Source: Haliotis asinina
Lineage: Eukaryota > Mollusca > Gastropoda > Lepetellida > Haliotidae
NCBI RefSeq assembly: GCF_037392515.1
Contig: NC_090283.1
Span: 27,172,249 to 27,236,248 of the forward strand
Direction: 5' to 3'
DNA: 64,000 bases
In this document: in pieces, positions 1 to 12,003 of the stretch
How the letters are laid out: each line of letters begins with the position of its first letter
Numbering within the stretch: position 1 is the stretch's first letter
Notes under the pieces: model-generated
What the model was told of the DNA's origin: nothing
The model's input: the letters and a program-made list of their open reading frames with translations, nothing else
The model's database searches: none
Translations under genes and position numbers: made by a program

Positions 1-1413
1 CAGTAGAGAGAATAATGTGTTCGAGGAGAGCTAGGCAGTAGGGAGAATAATGTGGTTCGAGGAGAGCTAGGCAGTAGGGAGAATAATGTGGTTCGAGGAG
101 AGCTAGGCAGTAGGGAGAATAATGTGATTCGAGGAGAGCTAGGCAGTAGGGAGAATAATGTGGTTCGAGGAGAGCTAGGCAGTAGGGAGAATAATGTGTT
201 CGAGGAGAGCTAGGCAGTAGGGAGAATAATGTGGTTCGAGGAGAGCTAGGCAGTAGGGAGAATAATGTGATTCGAGGAGAGCTAGGCAGTAGGGAGAATA
301 ATGTGGTTCGAGGAGAGCTAGGCAGTAGAGAGAATAATGTGGTTCGAGGAGATCTAGGCAGTGGAGAGAATAATGTGAGTCGAGGAGAGCTAGGCAGTAG
401 AGAGAATAATGTGATTCGAGGAGAGCTAGGCAGTAGAGAGAATAATGTGATTCGAGGAGGCCTAGGCAGTAGGGAGAATAATGTGATTCGAGGAGGGCTA
501 GGCAGTAGGGAGAATAATGTGGTTCGAAGAGAGCTAGGCAGTAGAGAGAATAATGTGATTCGAGGAGAGCTAGGCAGTAGAGAGAATAATGTGATTCGAG
601 GAGAGCTAGGCAGTAGAGAGAATAATGTGATTCGAGGAGAGCTAGGCAGTAGAGAGAATAATGTGATTCGAGGAGAGCTAGGCAGTAGAGAGAATAATGT
701 GATTCGAGGAGAGCTAGGCAGTAGAGAGAATGTGATTCGAGGAGAGCTAGGTAGTAGAGAGAATGTGATTCGAGGAGGGCAAGGCAGTAGAGAGAATAAT
801 GTGATTCGAGGAGAGCTAGGCAGTAGAGAGAATAATGTGATTCGAGGAGAGCTAGGCAGTAGAGAGAATAGTGTGATTCGAGGAGAGCTAGGCAGTAGGG
901 AGAATAATGTGATTCGAGGAGAGCTAGGCAGTAGAGAGAATAATGTGATTCGAGGAGAGCTAGGCAGTAGGGAGAATAATGTGATTCGAGGAGAGCTAGG
1001 CAGTAGAGAGAATAATGTGATTCGAGGAGAGCTAGGCAGTAGGGAGAATAATGTGATTCGAGGAGAGCTAGGCAGTAGAGAGAATAATGGGATTCGAGGA
1101 GAGCTAGGCAGTAGAGAGAATGTGATTCGAGGAGAGCTAGGCAGTAGAGAGAATAGTGTGATTCGAGGAGGGCAAGGCAGTAGAGAGAATAATGTGATTC
1201 GAGGAGAGCTAGGCAGTAGAGAGAATAATGTGATTCGAGGAGAGCTAGGCAGTAGAGAGAATAATGTGATTCGAGGAGAGCTAGGCAGTAGAGAATTTAA
1301 TGTGATTCGAGGATAGCTAGGCAGTAGAGAGAATAATGTGATTCGAGGAGAGCTAGGCAGTAGAGAGAATAATGTGATTCGAGGAGGGCTAGGCAGTAGA
1401 GAGAATAACGTGG
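1..1413. repeat. 36-bp minisatellite, about 39 units, continuing off the left edge
   Basis: Tandem array whose unit contains GAGCTAGGCAGTAGAGAG followed by AATAATGTGATTCGAG. Most units are 36 bp. Some are 33 bp (GAGAATGTG variant, near 728, 762 and 1118) and at least two near the left edge are 35 bp (AATGTGTTCG). Because 36 and 33 are multiples of three and no unit in one frame has a stop, a 361-codon open frame runs from 231 to 1316 with a 12-residue period. The 35-bp units shift that frame and no coding gene adjoins, so I read the frame as fortuitous. Left units carry more AGGGAG/GTGGTTC, right units AGAGAG/GTGATTC. The array decays at about 1413. Confidence 0.95.
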
Positions 1414-3270
1414 TTCTGATTCTACAGTAGCCCAGATCTACATACTGCAGACCTATGTACACTCGTGTCATTGAGTGTGTGGAACACCAAGCAATGAGCA
1501 ATAGAAAAAGACTTTTGAGAAGGGTTGACAATGTGATTGTTTATTAAAGTATTGTCCGTGTTATAAGGAAGGCAGGCCTCGTTGCATCTTCAAATTCAGA
1601 ATATTGTCCATGACTTCATTTCGCCCAATGCAGTTAATGTACACCTATCAACTTATAAAGAGTTAGTGCGTGATGAGGGGATAGTAAATATTGCCCATCC
1701 CTATAAAATGCAAATGTTCTAAATGAAGCCAGTTTTTATTTTACTCATGTTTTTAACTTCCATCTCACTTGGGATCCATTTCAATTTAAATTTCCATAAA
1801 AAATACATATATTCAGAGTCTAGATTTTCATAAACTTCCGAATCTGTCTTCCATATCACTGGGGTTCTTTTTTTACAAAAGATGGAGCTATTAATTTATG
1901 ATATTAGAGGCTAAGCGTTAATCTAGAGGTGCTGAAGCATGCTAGTATATCACTTATAAGTTCTGCGCATAGTCAACTCCTTTGTTGCTACGTTTCGGCG
2001 TAAGTTCTAACACCGTTATCAAACAGAAATTGCTCCAAAGAATATATCGCCTCAAGTATGGCACACAGTTGCACGAACATCTAGATCCTATGGTGAAACA
2101 ATATGTCTGTATTGGACCATAACATGCGCTTCATATGCCAGTTCTAAAGGGACTGAAAATATGCTTTCGAAGCTTCAGTTCCGCACCGATGAAGGTGCTC
2201 TGACTTGGTGGTTGGAAAGCGAATTCATACTGGAACAATAAATTCCTGTACGTCGTCTCGGCGTTGACATCTTCCCTTTTCCGCCATTGCCATGGGCTTG
2301 GGGACTGACAAGCGTGACCTCAGGGCGTGCTTAGTCGCCAGCAGCAGGCAGTTGGTTTACAGCCCATGGCCCGTGACCGTTAGCAATGGAGGCTGGAGTG
2401 TCGATAGTTTTGCAGAATAGTTGGCTTTAGAAGTTATGCCCTTGACCTGACCCAGTGGGTTGTTAGCTCAACTGGTATATTTGCTTTATCAGCCCGGCGC
2501 ACTCTTTGGTTTCACTAATGTTTATCATATGATGTTGTCGACTTCGCTTTTATCAATAACCATCAAATTAACAGAAGTGAGTGCACGAATGCTTGTTTAA
2601 CATTGCATTAAGACGCATGAATTGATTGCATGAAGAGCAATTATTGGATTACGGAAAATACAAACATCAACAACATATATTCACAAGTTTGAATGGTCCT
2701 CAGGCCTGGGTCTTTGAGGAAGCCGAACTGTAAACGCTATCGCCCTAATCTGCGCTAGTTTCAGTGTGAGGACCATTTTCACCGTTCTCCGCCCTGAAAC
2801 TGCTAAATCCATATCCTCACATACTCGTCCAAGCATAAAGTATTACACCCATTGAGTTACAATGACATGTAGTCCCAAAGCTTTTGAGAACTATTTATCT
2901 ACAATGGTGATAATTATCAATAATGAAATAATTGAAAAAGAAGCTCAAAACAAGTTTAACTGAAACTGAGCCAGTCCTGACTGTCCCAGACTTTCTAGAC
3001 TTCAGCTCGATTCCTTTTTGAGTATATATACTCGCCGTGGGTCTAAACGACCATAGGGAGGTTTCCAAAACGAGGCTGATTTCCTTGACAAAACTAGCTG
3101 ACAATATCGATCCTGCCTCTGGTTCAGTGTTATGTGCCTGTGTGACCCGTAGTCGCTGTCAGCAGAAGATGCGACGTATCTGGACCATGACAATTTAGTA
3201 TTTGTCACTGTTTTTGTAATATACTGGGCGAAGTATTGTATTTCTAAAGAGTTGAGATATTCGTGTAATG
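1414..3270. other. No recognised gene; unique-looking intergenic DNA
   Basis: No open frame with recognisable protein similarity. A tRNA-like A-box stretch (TTAGCTCAACTGG) lies near 2462 but no full tRNA fold follows. Confidence 0.5.
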
Positions 3271-3422
3271 GAGTGAGCGAGTTTTTGTTTTACGTCGCTT
3301 TTAGCAATATTCCATCAATACCACAGCTGGGGACACCACATATGGGTGTTACAGATTGAACCCATGCGTGGCCTTCGGTGTGACGAGCGAACGGTTTAAC
3401 CACTAGGCTACCCTGCCTCCCC
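3271..3422 (-). mobile_element. tRNA-derived SINE, family A
   Basis: Minus-strand copy: GAGTGAGCGAG tail, then the family segments CGCTTTTAGCAATATTCC and GACGAGCGAACGGTTTAACC. Family A consists of a tRNA-like head with A and B boxes, a short body and a GCGGCGTAAAACTAAACTCA tail ending in a CACT/CTCA repeat. Confidence 0.7.
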
Positions 3423-3525
3423 TTCGTGTTACTGAGCCAATGAATCCATTGTCTTTCTTCGAAGGCAAATGAATGATGTTAAGACGATGCCTTGTCCGAT
3501 TACGTGTCGTCTAACCTTAGGAATC

Positions 3526-3595
3526 ACCGGTTTGTCTGGTCTAGACTCGACTATTTACAGGCCGGGGACAGAGAACTGGAATGACAGTACCATTT
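3526..3595 (+). mobile_element. SINE family B fragment
   Basis: Short stretch TTGTCTGGTCTAGACTCGAC followed by TATTTACAGGCCG matches the inner part of family B; both ends are lost. Confidence 0.35.
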
Positions 3596-3813
3596 TGACC
3601 ACATAATATACAAAACAGTATCACTTCAGAACCTTCACCAGGCGTCTAAGGAGGACTGGGTGGCTCAACTTTCGTCATAGGTGTATCTGGACCAAATTCG
3701 ATCATCTACGATCTTGGCACAACTGGAAGGAACGTTATCGATGGCCTCTGTAAACAACATCCGGTCACTTTCCCAATATTATTTTAGATCCACTATGAAA
3801 TTGGCCATCGTTT

Positions 3814-3970
3814 TCAGGTGGCCAGGTTCGCTGACGTCGTTGACACATTTCATCGTATGACATTTCTGTAGAACGATGCTCATGCTGTTGATCACTGGAT
3901 TGCCTGGTCTGGGCACGATTATTTACAGACCGCCACTACATAAGTGGAATATTGCTGAGTGCGGCGTTAT
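3814..3970 (+). mobile_element. SINE family B, 5' incomplete
   Basis: Contains GATGCTCATGCTGTTGATCA, CTGGATTGCCTGGTC, TTATTTACAGACCGCC and GGAATATTGCTGAGTGCGGC in family order. The tail decays after GCGGCG. Confidence 0.7.
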
Positions 3971-4683
3971 TTGTTGGACAATATGGGGAAAGATTATAAC
4001 ATGGCTCTAACACCTCCTGAAACGGGTTTGATTCTCAAAACGGTTTGCTAGCTCCCGGTTCTTGTTCCTTGAAGTACAAAGCGGGCAGTCTGGAAAATCC
4101 GTGACCATTGTCTCGAACGCTCGTTTCACACGTACAGTAGATTCATGTGAAACAATGCCCACTGTGTACTGAGAATGACAAATGATCCATAATACGCAAG
4201 TCTGGACTTTGGTCAGCAGAACAAAAATATTCGCAGGTGATCCCAATACCCCGTTCATTCAAACAGACTGTGACTTGAAGGTGGTGGACACTCAAGGTGT
4301 CCAACGAGCCTCTTATTATTCACACGAGGAAATGCCTCACCGTTACCTATATTCGCCCTCGTATAACTAATTCTGGGCATGAAGTGCATGGAGTTCACAA
4401 AATCTTTTTTCAGACAGACGCGAAGTCAAAATGACACAGGCAAAGGGAAAACAATCAACGAGAAAGCCACAGAACAGCACACTTTGAAACGGACCAACAT
4501 CCTCCAACGTGATCCTCATCACAGTAATGATTTTCTCTGTTTGGATCGACTTTACAGACGGTCGAAGGGTCACGCACGAGGCGGAGGTTATTATTTCACT
4601 ATGTGGTATTTGACCAGGTTGTCATTTGTTTTGCTTGTTTTATTAACAGGATTCGAAGATAGTTTTATTCACCATCGAGTGAG
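3971..4683. other. No recognised gene
   Basis: Only short open frames in several phases; none shows codon periodicity or a known motif. Confidence 0.4.
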
Positions 4684-4895
4684 TGAATGAGTGGGTGAGT
4701 GAGTGAGTGAGTGGGTGGGTGGGTGAGTGAGTGAGTTAGTGAATGAGTGAGTGAGTGGGTGAGTGGGTGAGCGATGGGATGAGGGAGTATGATTTACACC
4801 GCTTTTAGCAATATTTTAGTAATATCACCATAGAAGACCCCGGAAACGAACCTAACACAGTTTACTCATTTTGGGAATCGAACCATTTGCTCCAA
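4684..4895 (-). mobile_element. Degenerate SINE family A with expanded GTGA tail
   Basis: A (GTGA)n/(GTGG)n run (4677-4775) is followed by CGCTTTTAGCAATATTTTAG and further weak family A matches up to GGGAATCGAACC. The tail microsatellite is expanded. Confidence 0.4.
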
Positions 4896-4944
4896 ACAAT
4901 TCCGTGTAAGGCTATATGTCCCATACACGCCAACAGTGGTCACT

Positions 4945-5047
4945 ATACGGGTCGTGGTCACGCTCGCTGACGTTTGCGACATCGTATCAAAGTTCTTAGG
5001 ATCGATGCTCATGATGTCAATCACTGGATTGTATGGGGTCCAGACTC
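4945..5047 (+). mobile_element. SINE family B head whose tail became a minisatellite
   Basis: GATCGATGCTCATGATGTC, ATCACTGGATTGTATGG and TCCAGACTCGAT follow the family B order and lead without a break into the 55-bp repeat. Confidence 0.6.
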
Positions 5048-5488
5048 GATAATGTACAAACCATACATATACTTTGAATATTGCTGAGATAAAAGTCGAG
5101 TCGATAATGTACAAACTATACATGTACTTTGAATATTGCTGAGATAAAACTCGACTCGATAATGTACAAACCATACATGTACTTTGAATACTGCTGAGAT
5201 AAAACTCGACTCGATAATGTACAAACCATACATGTACTTTGAATATTGCTGAGATAAAACTCGACTTGATAATGTACAAACCATACATGTACTTTGAATA
5301 TTGCTGAGATAAAACTCGACTCGATAATGTACAAACCAGGCATGTATTTTGAATATTGCTGAGATAAAACTCGACTCGATAATGTACAAACCATACATGT
5401 ATTTTGAATATTGCTGAGATAAAACTCGACTCGATAATGTACAAACCATACATGTACTTTGAATATTGCTGAGATAAAACTCGACTCG
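5048..5488. repeat. 55-bp minisatellite, 8 units, derived from the SINE B tail
   Basis: Eight units at a 55-bp step (5048, 5103, 5158, 5213, 5268, 5323, 5378, 5433). Each holds AATGTACAAACCATACATG, TTTGAATATTGCTGAGAT and AAAACTCGACTCGAT, which are diverged forms of the SINE B 3' segment (TTATTTACAGACC, GGAATATTGCTGAGTG, AAAACTAAACTC). A 55-bp step moves the frame by one base per unit, so all three minus-strand frames stay open for 146-195 codons. This is a composition effect, not coding. Confidence 0.93.
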
Positions 5489-8299
5489 AGCCCGTCGAGC
5501 CAATGTAAGGTCACGTTTTTAAAAGTATGAACGGGAATATACCTGAAGAAAGTCATTTGTGAACGAAACTAGTTAAAAAGTAATCGCGTCATGTTTAGCC
5601 ATAAAACTGCCGCGTAGTGTATCTATTCATGTTGGACGATTCCGTCTGTTCTACTCAAGCTAACGGTTTACGTAACGGTTAGATAGCCACGGATGTCCCC
5701 CGCGGTGACAGTGTGTTTGCCTGTTAGTATGTTACAGTGAGTAATGCGCAGAACCTGTGTAAGTCTGCCTCCAGGTTAAACAAAGGGGTTTAATTGTGGT
5801 CGGCTATGCTAGGAGCACTGTGAAGCACCATTGTCATTTACAGATCTACATACCACCATCAATCACTGGCGTCGCTGTCAGACATGACGTTAAGTGTCAT
5901 TGTGACGTAACAGGTGTGACTCTGCGAGGAGCTCACGTTGTGAGTTAAGGTTGTGGGTTAAGACTCTTATATGTTGCAAACGCACACGAACACACGCACG
6001 CACGCACGCACGCACGCACGCACGGTCCGAGATTGATTCTCCACATAGGTATAATGTATGGATCCCATTTCTGGTGTCCGTGGCGTGATATCCAATCCAT
6101 AACCTACAAGTAAATCTATACAGATCATAGCTTCTTAACCAAACGAGTGTGACAATTAAGTCTTCACTTTTCCAGAGTGCGTTATGTTAGTGAACTTTGA
6201 CCCGATCACATGACGCGCCTGTATTTAAACAACGCTTGACAAAACGTTTGGTATCATGGATATTTCGGTGGACATTTTTTTGCCGAGAGACTCATTGCGC
6301 AATTTCATAGAAACTATAACCCCCCAAAAGCAACGACGCCTACCTTTGTTTGTTCTTACAGACCTTTGAAGAAATCTTTCGTGACGTTATAAATAACTCG
6401 ACCATTTTAGCGTCGTTTAGGAGGGACAAGAGAGCTCTTAATGTGCGACCATTGAGTACCATAATACCAGTCTGTATGTATACGATAGGTATGTCAAGCA
6501 TCTCTGTGTTGTCCAAATCATATACCGTGTGCAATATTGTTCATGCACAGTCAATGAACGGCCACCAAGCGACGATATACTGGTATACGGGATAGCCATA
6601 GTCTGTGGTACAGACTCTGAAGCAAGTATACCCAATGGAGTCCATGCAAGTCTAGAATATGTGACGAGTCAAAATTACAGTTTCGAAAAAGACACAAGTC
6701 TCTGGACTCCGTTTTAATTAAAATTTCTTTTAATTTTAAATCTGTAAATTATGTTAATTTCAGAGATTATCTGTTACTCTAAGTATAGTCCATGTATCTG
6801 TAATTGTTACAAACTGAGAGGGTCCGAAAATGAGATTGAGGAGACGGTGCTCCTTGTATATCTATATGTATCTACTGTGCTGCGTTTATTGCCGGTCACG
6901 TGTTCTCTCGAGTTGACCCACCTGCATTTTCGAGGACATAAGAAGTTGACAATTGTTACTTTGATGTGCTAACTTGTGCATTGCCAAACTTGTGTTATAT
7001 TCAGTCAGGATTTGGGTCTTACATGATAGTGTGAATCAGCGATGGCTTAGCACTATCATCTTACACGCGCGTTGATTTGCAGTATTAATATTTATGCTTC
7101 CGTTGCTTTGTAATGGGAGATCGCGCATATTCCCATGGCCGATTTTCTATATAGTGGCATTGTTTTAACGCAGTCGGTGAATGTATCAAAGGTATTTTCT
7201 CATATTAACATTATTATATTTCCAGTGTCAAAGCTGGATGATGCAAATGGTCAAACTGTCCAAGCTTATCTCTCATCACGACACTCATATCACTGGACAT
7301 GTATGTGAGAATCAGTCCAGGTGACACAAATGATAGTGTGAGGCCTGAAGACGATTCATTTTCCTCGACCACTTCTACGTTGGCAAATATCGTAGCCCTG
7401 AATATGAATAAGAAAGTAGAAGATTGACTCACACGGTACAGTACTCTGTCATCATCAACCCGGTCAGACGTTTTGTCATACACGCTTAGGGCCAAAGGGT
7501 AACAATTTTCTGCCCTAAATCAGAGTAACTAACAAATTAACCTTGTGTACAGACGCTGGAAGATATGGGTCAGCCCCCACCCCAATCTCCCTAAGCGCCA
7601 CCCCCTCCCTGCAACCCACCCCGAAACCGCCGTCACGACGTGAATTTTGCTCTTGGTGGTCTGAGACGGGCGAGTTGGTCCGCCTTCGGTGGCGTGGCAT
7701 CTAGCAAGCGATGCCCTCTATTCTTTTCTCTGACCTCAAAATCAGCTGGCCATACCTGAGCCACGTGACCAGCAATGGTTCACCAAGAGGCGTGATCTCG
7801 GGTTGTAAGATGTCGATTGTGGGTTGAGGAGGTATATTTTCGGTATTTTATGTATTTACGACACGTAGGTCTTACATTTAGTATGTCATAAATATACTTG
7901 CGATTTATGTATTCCCCGTGGACACGTTGATTATCGGGTAACTGTGTTGCTGCAAGATCGTTTTATGACTGTCTGTGGTGGCATACGTAATGGCATGGAT
8001 GTGTTTGCGTATGACAGATTCATATCCGGATGGATTTCACTCGTGTGAATGAGCGATTGTACGGAAAGTTAGACGGAAAAAAACTGTACAAGGTCTGCAA
8101 ATATCAGAGGGAATACACCCGCCATCTGAGACATGATTTAACACCAGACCGACTCTATCAGAGTCTGTCAGAGAAAAGTGACTCTGTGTCATAATTAGTA
8201 ACTGTAATCGCCATTAGTTTAACATAACAAGATGATGACCACAACAGGCATATTTAGAGAAATTTTGTTCACTATTAGAGAGTTGGTCGGTCGGTCGGT
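5489..8299. other. No recognised gene; contains a (CGCA)n microsatellite
   Basis: A (CGCA)n run lies at about 5987-6024. The remaining sequence has only short frames (at most 93 codons) without known motifs. No SINE copy was seen in this stretch. Confidence 0.5.
5987..6024. repeat. (CGCA)n microsatellite
   Basis: Direct run of CACG/CGCA tetranucleotides, about nine units. Confidence 0.95.
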
Positions 8300-8500
8300 T
8301 GTTTAATGCCGCGCCCAATATTATTCCATGTAAATGTCGACCGTCTGTAAATAATCGAGTCTGGACCAAACAATCCAGTGATCAACAGCATGAGCATCGA
8401 CCAACGCAGTAGGTATGCGAGGACATGTGTCAACCAAGTCAGCAAGTCTGACCATCCGTTCCCGTTGGTTGCCTTTTATGACAAGGGTTGCCCTAGAAGA
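8300..8500 (-). mobile_element. SINE family B, minus strand
   Basis: Shows CTGTAAATAATCGAGTCTGG, CAATCCAGTGATCAACAGCA, TGTCAACCAAGTCAGCAAG and CCTTTTATGACAAGGGTTG in reversed family order. Confidence 0.75.
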
Positions 8501-8680
8501 TGTGGTTCAGTAACAGAGATTCATGTTTCAAAGAAAGAGTGCCGTGATTCTATCGCAGGCAGACAAGGAATGGTGAGGGAGTAAATGGCTCTTATCTGTG
8601 TTCTGAAGTTTGAAGTTATACAGACCCTGTGACAGATACAGCCCATGCAAGTCTACAGAGCACGTGTGGCAGTTTCGGGG

Positions 8681-8841
8681 AGCGTTGGGGTAGCAGTGTG
8701 GTTAAGGTGTCGCTGGTAATGCCGAAGACCCGGGTTCGACTCCCAACATGGGTACAAAAAGCGAAGCCCATTCCCGGTTCCCCCCGCCGTGATATTGCTG
8801 GCATATTGTTAAAAGCGGCGTAAAACTGAACTCAGTCACTA
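8681..8841 (+). mobile_element. SINE family A, near full length
   Basis: TRNA-like head GTTGGGGTAGCAGTGTGG, B box GGGTTCGACTCC, then ACATGGGTACAAAAAGCG, GTGATATTGCTGG and AAAAGCGGCGTAAAACTGAA. All family A blocks are present in order. Confidence 0.85.
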
Positions 8842-9724
8842 CTACGTGTTTGTCTGAGTGGTCAGCGACAGGAATGTTTCCCCAACACCCACGCACTGAG
8901 GTCAGACCCGACAAAACGATTATCATGAACCAATGGTTTGCCTGGTCCAGACTGTTGTCATTACAGTTCTCCGTAATGCAGCTGGGGTTGTGTTGGTGGC
9001 GGCGATAAACAATATTCGCTTGTTTACTTTGTAATGATTCTTCTCCTCTGAAAAGTCACGTGACTATGTACCCCCAGATGATTCGAGTCGGGAAAAATAT
9101 AAGCATGGAAATCCCAGTTTATGTTTCTATCACTTATTGCCAGGCAAGGCTATTTGTTTGTTTGCTTAATCATAAAAATACTACTTTATGCGACTGAAAA
9201 TAATTAGACTAATGAATTTCCTGCGTGGGTGTCAATATTCTTAAAGCATGTTCTCTCAACAATCGAACCGAGCCCGATTCTATATCACTGTAAATCTCGA
9301 AGTCTGTTTAAGGAATGAAGAAAGGCCTTTCAGTGGCTGATTAATTGTTGTTGTGTAATAACCTCTGGTTGTTATCTACATAACAACAACTACCTTAACA
9401 AGGTGAGAGAGATCGATGCCACTCTGACGGTTGGTGGTCTATTCGGGAAACCCCCAACAATACGACAAGTAATCAATTTGTTGCGACCTGTTAGTGACCT
9501 CACAGTCTAAACATTTGGGAAATCGAACCCAATCACAAGATGCCTGGGGAGTGAATAACCGCCTTACAGCTGACTACAGTTAAACTAATTATTGAACTCC
9601 TTTGGTATACAAGAAGAAGGCAAAGTCATCAATACACTCTTTATGAATGTGTCGCTTAATTGTGATTACAGTGCGTCAATGTTTTGGTGTGCATCTGGCA
9701 GAGTGGTAGGAGTATTGTAAGTGT
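8842..9724. other. No recognised gene
   Basis: No known protein similarity and no SINE copy seen. Confidence 0.45.
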
Positions 9725-10640
9725 TTACAGTTCTGCTCCGGAAAAGAACGCTACCACCAAGTTCAGTCGAAGTCGAACTTGCTTCCTTGGAAACACAAAA
9801 ATATTTTATTCAGAAATCCAAAGCTACCAAATGGCACCAGTATATACCACCAGACCTATCTATGTGCCAAGTGTGGGGAAGAAATAGTGAAGTCCTGCTC
9901 CGGAAAAGAGCACAACCACTAATTCAGCCAAAGTCAAACTTGTCGTGGAAACTACAAATATTAAAATTCACATACTGGTGTAACCCCTAAAAGGAACATC
10001 TAGGGATCATGGTAAATATGGCGAACATGTGTAAAAAGTATGATAAAGCTAAAGTTTGGGAGATCTGCTCCGGACAAGATAACATCCTCAAAGCCACAGC
10101 CTAAGTCATGTTGCCATGGAAACCACAAAAATATAAATGAAATTCATATCTGGATATAATACCCAAAAGCACATCTAGAGGTCATGATCGACATATGTAC
10201 CAAGTCTGATGAAGCTAGAATGTTTAGTTTCAGAGATCTGCTCCGGACAAGGTGACATCCTCATCATCAGTCATAGTCACAGGCTAAGTCATGTTGCCAT
10301 GGAAACCACAAAAAGATATAAATAAAATTCATATCTCGGTCTAATCACCAAAAGGCACATCTAGAGGTCATGCTTGACATATGTACCAAGTCTGATAAAG
10401 CTAGCATGTGTAGTTTCAGAGATCTGCTCCGGACAAGGTGACATCCTCATCATCAGTCATAGTCACAGGCTAAGTCATGTTGCCATGGAAACCGCAAACA
10501 ATGAAATTCATATCTGAACTAACGCCCAAAAGGCACACCTAGGGATCATGCTTGAAAAAGTATACCAAGTTTGGTTAAGTTATCACACATAGTTTAGGAG
10601 TTATGCTTCGGACAAAGTAGTGTGGACGCACGGACGGTGG
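9725..10640. repeat. Tandem ~162-186 bp repeat, five diverged units plus part of a sixth
   Basis: The motif family (A)GATCTGCTCCGGACAAG recurs at about 9729, 9891, 10061, 10234, 10420 and 10598 (steps 162, 170, 173, 186, 178). Each unit also carries GTCATGTTGCCATGGAAACC or a variant, TGAAATTCATATCT, AAAAGGCACATCTAG and ACCAAGTCTGATAAAGCTAG. Units 10234 and 10420 are closest to each other. The array ends with GTGTGGACGCACGGACGG. From memory, repeats with a CTCCGGACAA core and a terminal GGACGGAC run are common in molluscs. Confidence 0.85.
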
Positions 10641-11391
10641 TAACTCGGTTTTTATATTCACTGCAACTTCGTTGTTGCGGGAGATAATAAGCTATTCTAA
10701 TACTTCTGTGAACCTCTCTACCTTAAAGCAGCTTTCACGTGACAAGGCATGTGACGTGACACTTTTTGTCACACTTGAGTTTGAGAGTGTGAACATTCCA
10801 ACAACTCGCCATCAACACCAATTTTAGAGTTGTCAAACCGTTGTCGCGAAACAGGATCGGTCTCTATTCTCACCACTTTTTCCATCAAACAGTGTTGTCA
10901 AACTCGAGTTTGAAGTGTGAAGTGTTGTTTAGAAACAACCAGTCGGATTCAACGAAATTGTCACGTGACCGCGCCGATACACCCATGACGTTCAAATGAA
11001 ATGTAAACTGGACAACATGTGTTAGCTTTTAAAATTTTAACATGTGTTGTCAAACTTTAGTTTAACCTCTATAGGCTACCCAACCACCCGGCCACCTGTC
11101 GAACACCCATGGCCAGAAATGGACACAACACGGCGGGCAAATAATATCGTGTTGTAAGACCATATTTCATTACTGAAGGTACACAACACTTCAGTATAAC
11201 CTATATAAGTGTTTTGATCACGAGTGAATGTGTTACCAGCAGTCGACGTTAGTGCTTGAACCCTGGACATTACGTGAATACATACTTCTCAGATGTTTTA
11301 TATTACAGGCAGCGACAATACGTCTCTCGTGTTGAAATTGGGCCAGTTTCAAAACACTTATTTGTCTTCCAGCGTAACGGCAAATGCGTAC
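10641..11391. other. No recognised gene
   Basis: Two CACGTGAC sites (about 10737 and 10964) lie in weakly inverted surroundings. Nothing coding was recognised. Confidence 0.4.
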
Positions 11392-11535
11392 GAATGAACA
11401 TGGTTTTACGCCGCTTTTAGCAATATTCCAGCATTATCTCGGAGGGGTTGCACCAGAAATGGGCTTCACACAATGTAACCATGTCAGGGGTCGATCTCGG
11501 GTCTTTGATGTTTTTGATGAGCGAAGACTTTAAAC
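11392..11535 (-). mobile_element. SINE family A, diverged
   Basis: GGTTTTACGCCGCTTTTAGC, AATATTCCAGCATTATCTC, CACCAGAAATGGGCTTCACA and GATGAGCGAAGACTTTAA in reversed family order. Confidence 0.75.
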
Positions 11536-11638
11536 TGAGACAACATGCATCCATTACAGAATAACTCATACTTGGAATGTTCACGTGACGATAAAACCTG
11601 TCATTTTCTCTCATTCAGTCCTACTTAGTTTTAAGCAT

Positions 11639-11805
11639 GTGAGTGAATGAGTTTGGTTTTACGCCGCTTTTAGCAATGACCAGCAATACCACTGCCGGGT
11701 ACACCAGAAATAGGCTTCAAACATTCTACCCACGAGGAGAATCGAACCCAGGGCTTCAGCGTGACGAGTGAACGCATTAACCACTTGGCTCCCCCACAGC
11801 TCCTA
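11639..11805 (-). mobile_element. SINE family A
   Basis: GTGAGTGAATGAGTTTGG tail, TTTTACGCCGCTTTTAGCAA, GAGAATCGAACCCAGGGC (complement of the B box) and GACGAGTGAACGCATTAACC. It sits about 100 bp from the copy at 11392 in the same orientation. Confidence 0.85.
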
Positions 11806-11867
11806 ACATGTTCAAAGGCAGTCAAAGGCTAAGGTTACCAACCATATCACAGCCATCCGTGAACATC

Positions 11868-12003
11868 CGGATTAAGGCGACTGATGGCATGGTTGGGTCA
11901 GGCTCGCTGACTTTGCTGACACGTCATCTATCCCACTTACGTTGATCGTGATGTTGATCACTGGGTTATATGGGTCAGACTCAGTTATTTTCAGAGGTTA
12001 CCT
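11868..12003 (+). mobile_element. SINE family B, partial
   Basis: GGTCAGGCTCGCTGACTTTG, TGATGTTGATCACTGGGTTA and GGGTCAGACTCAGTTATTTT in family order; the 3' tail is missing. Confidence 0.6.

Noticed and set aside
231-1316. 361-codon open frame with a 12-residue repeat
   Set aside because: It is the minisatellite read in its one stop-free frame. Units of 35 bp at the left edge break it and no gene context surrounds it.
2455-2525. tRNA-like stretch with A box TTAGCTCAACTGG
   Set aside because: No convincing B box or cloverleaf; at most a decayed tRNA or SINE head.
4866-5556. Three overlapping minus-strand frames of 146-195 codons
   Set aside because: Product of the 55-bp repeat, whose length shifts frame by one base per unit, so all frames show the same peptides.
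10735-10972. Inverted CACGTGAC motifs resembling a MITE
   Set aside because: Matching beyond the 8-10 bases is poor and no flanking duplication was found.
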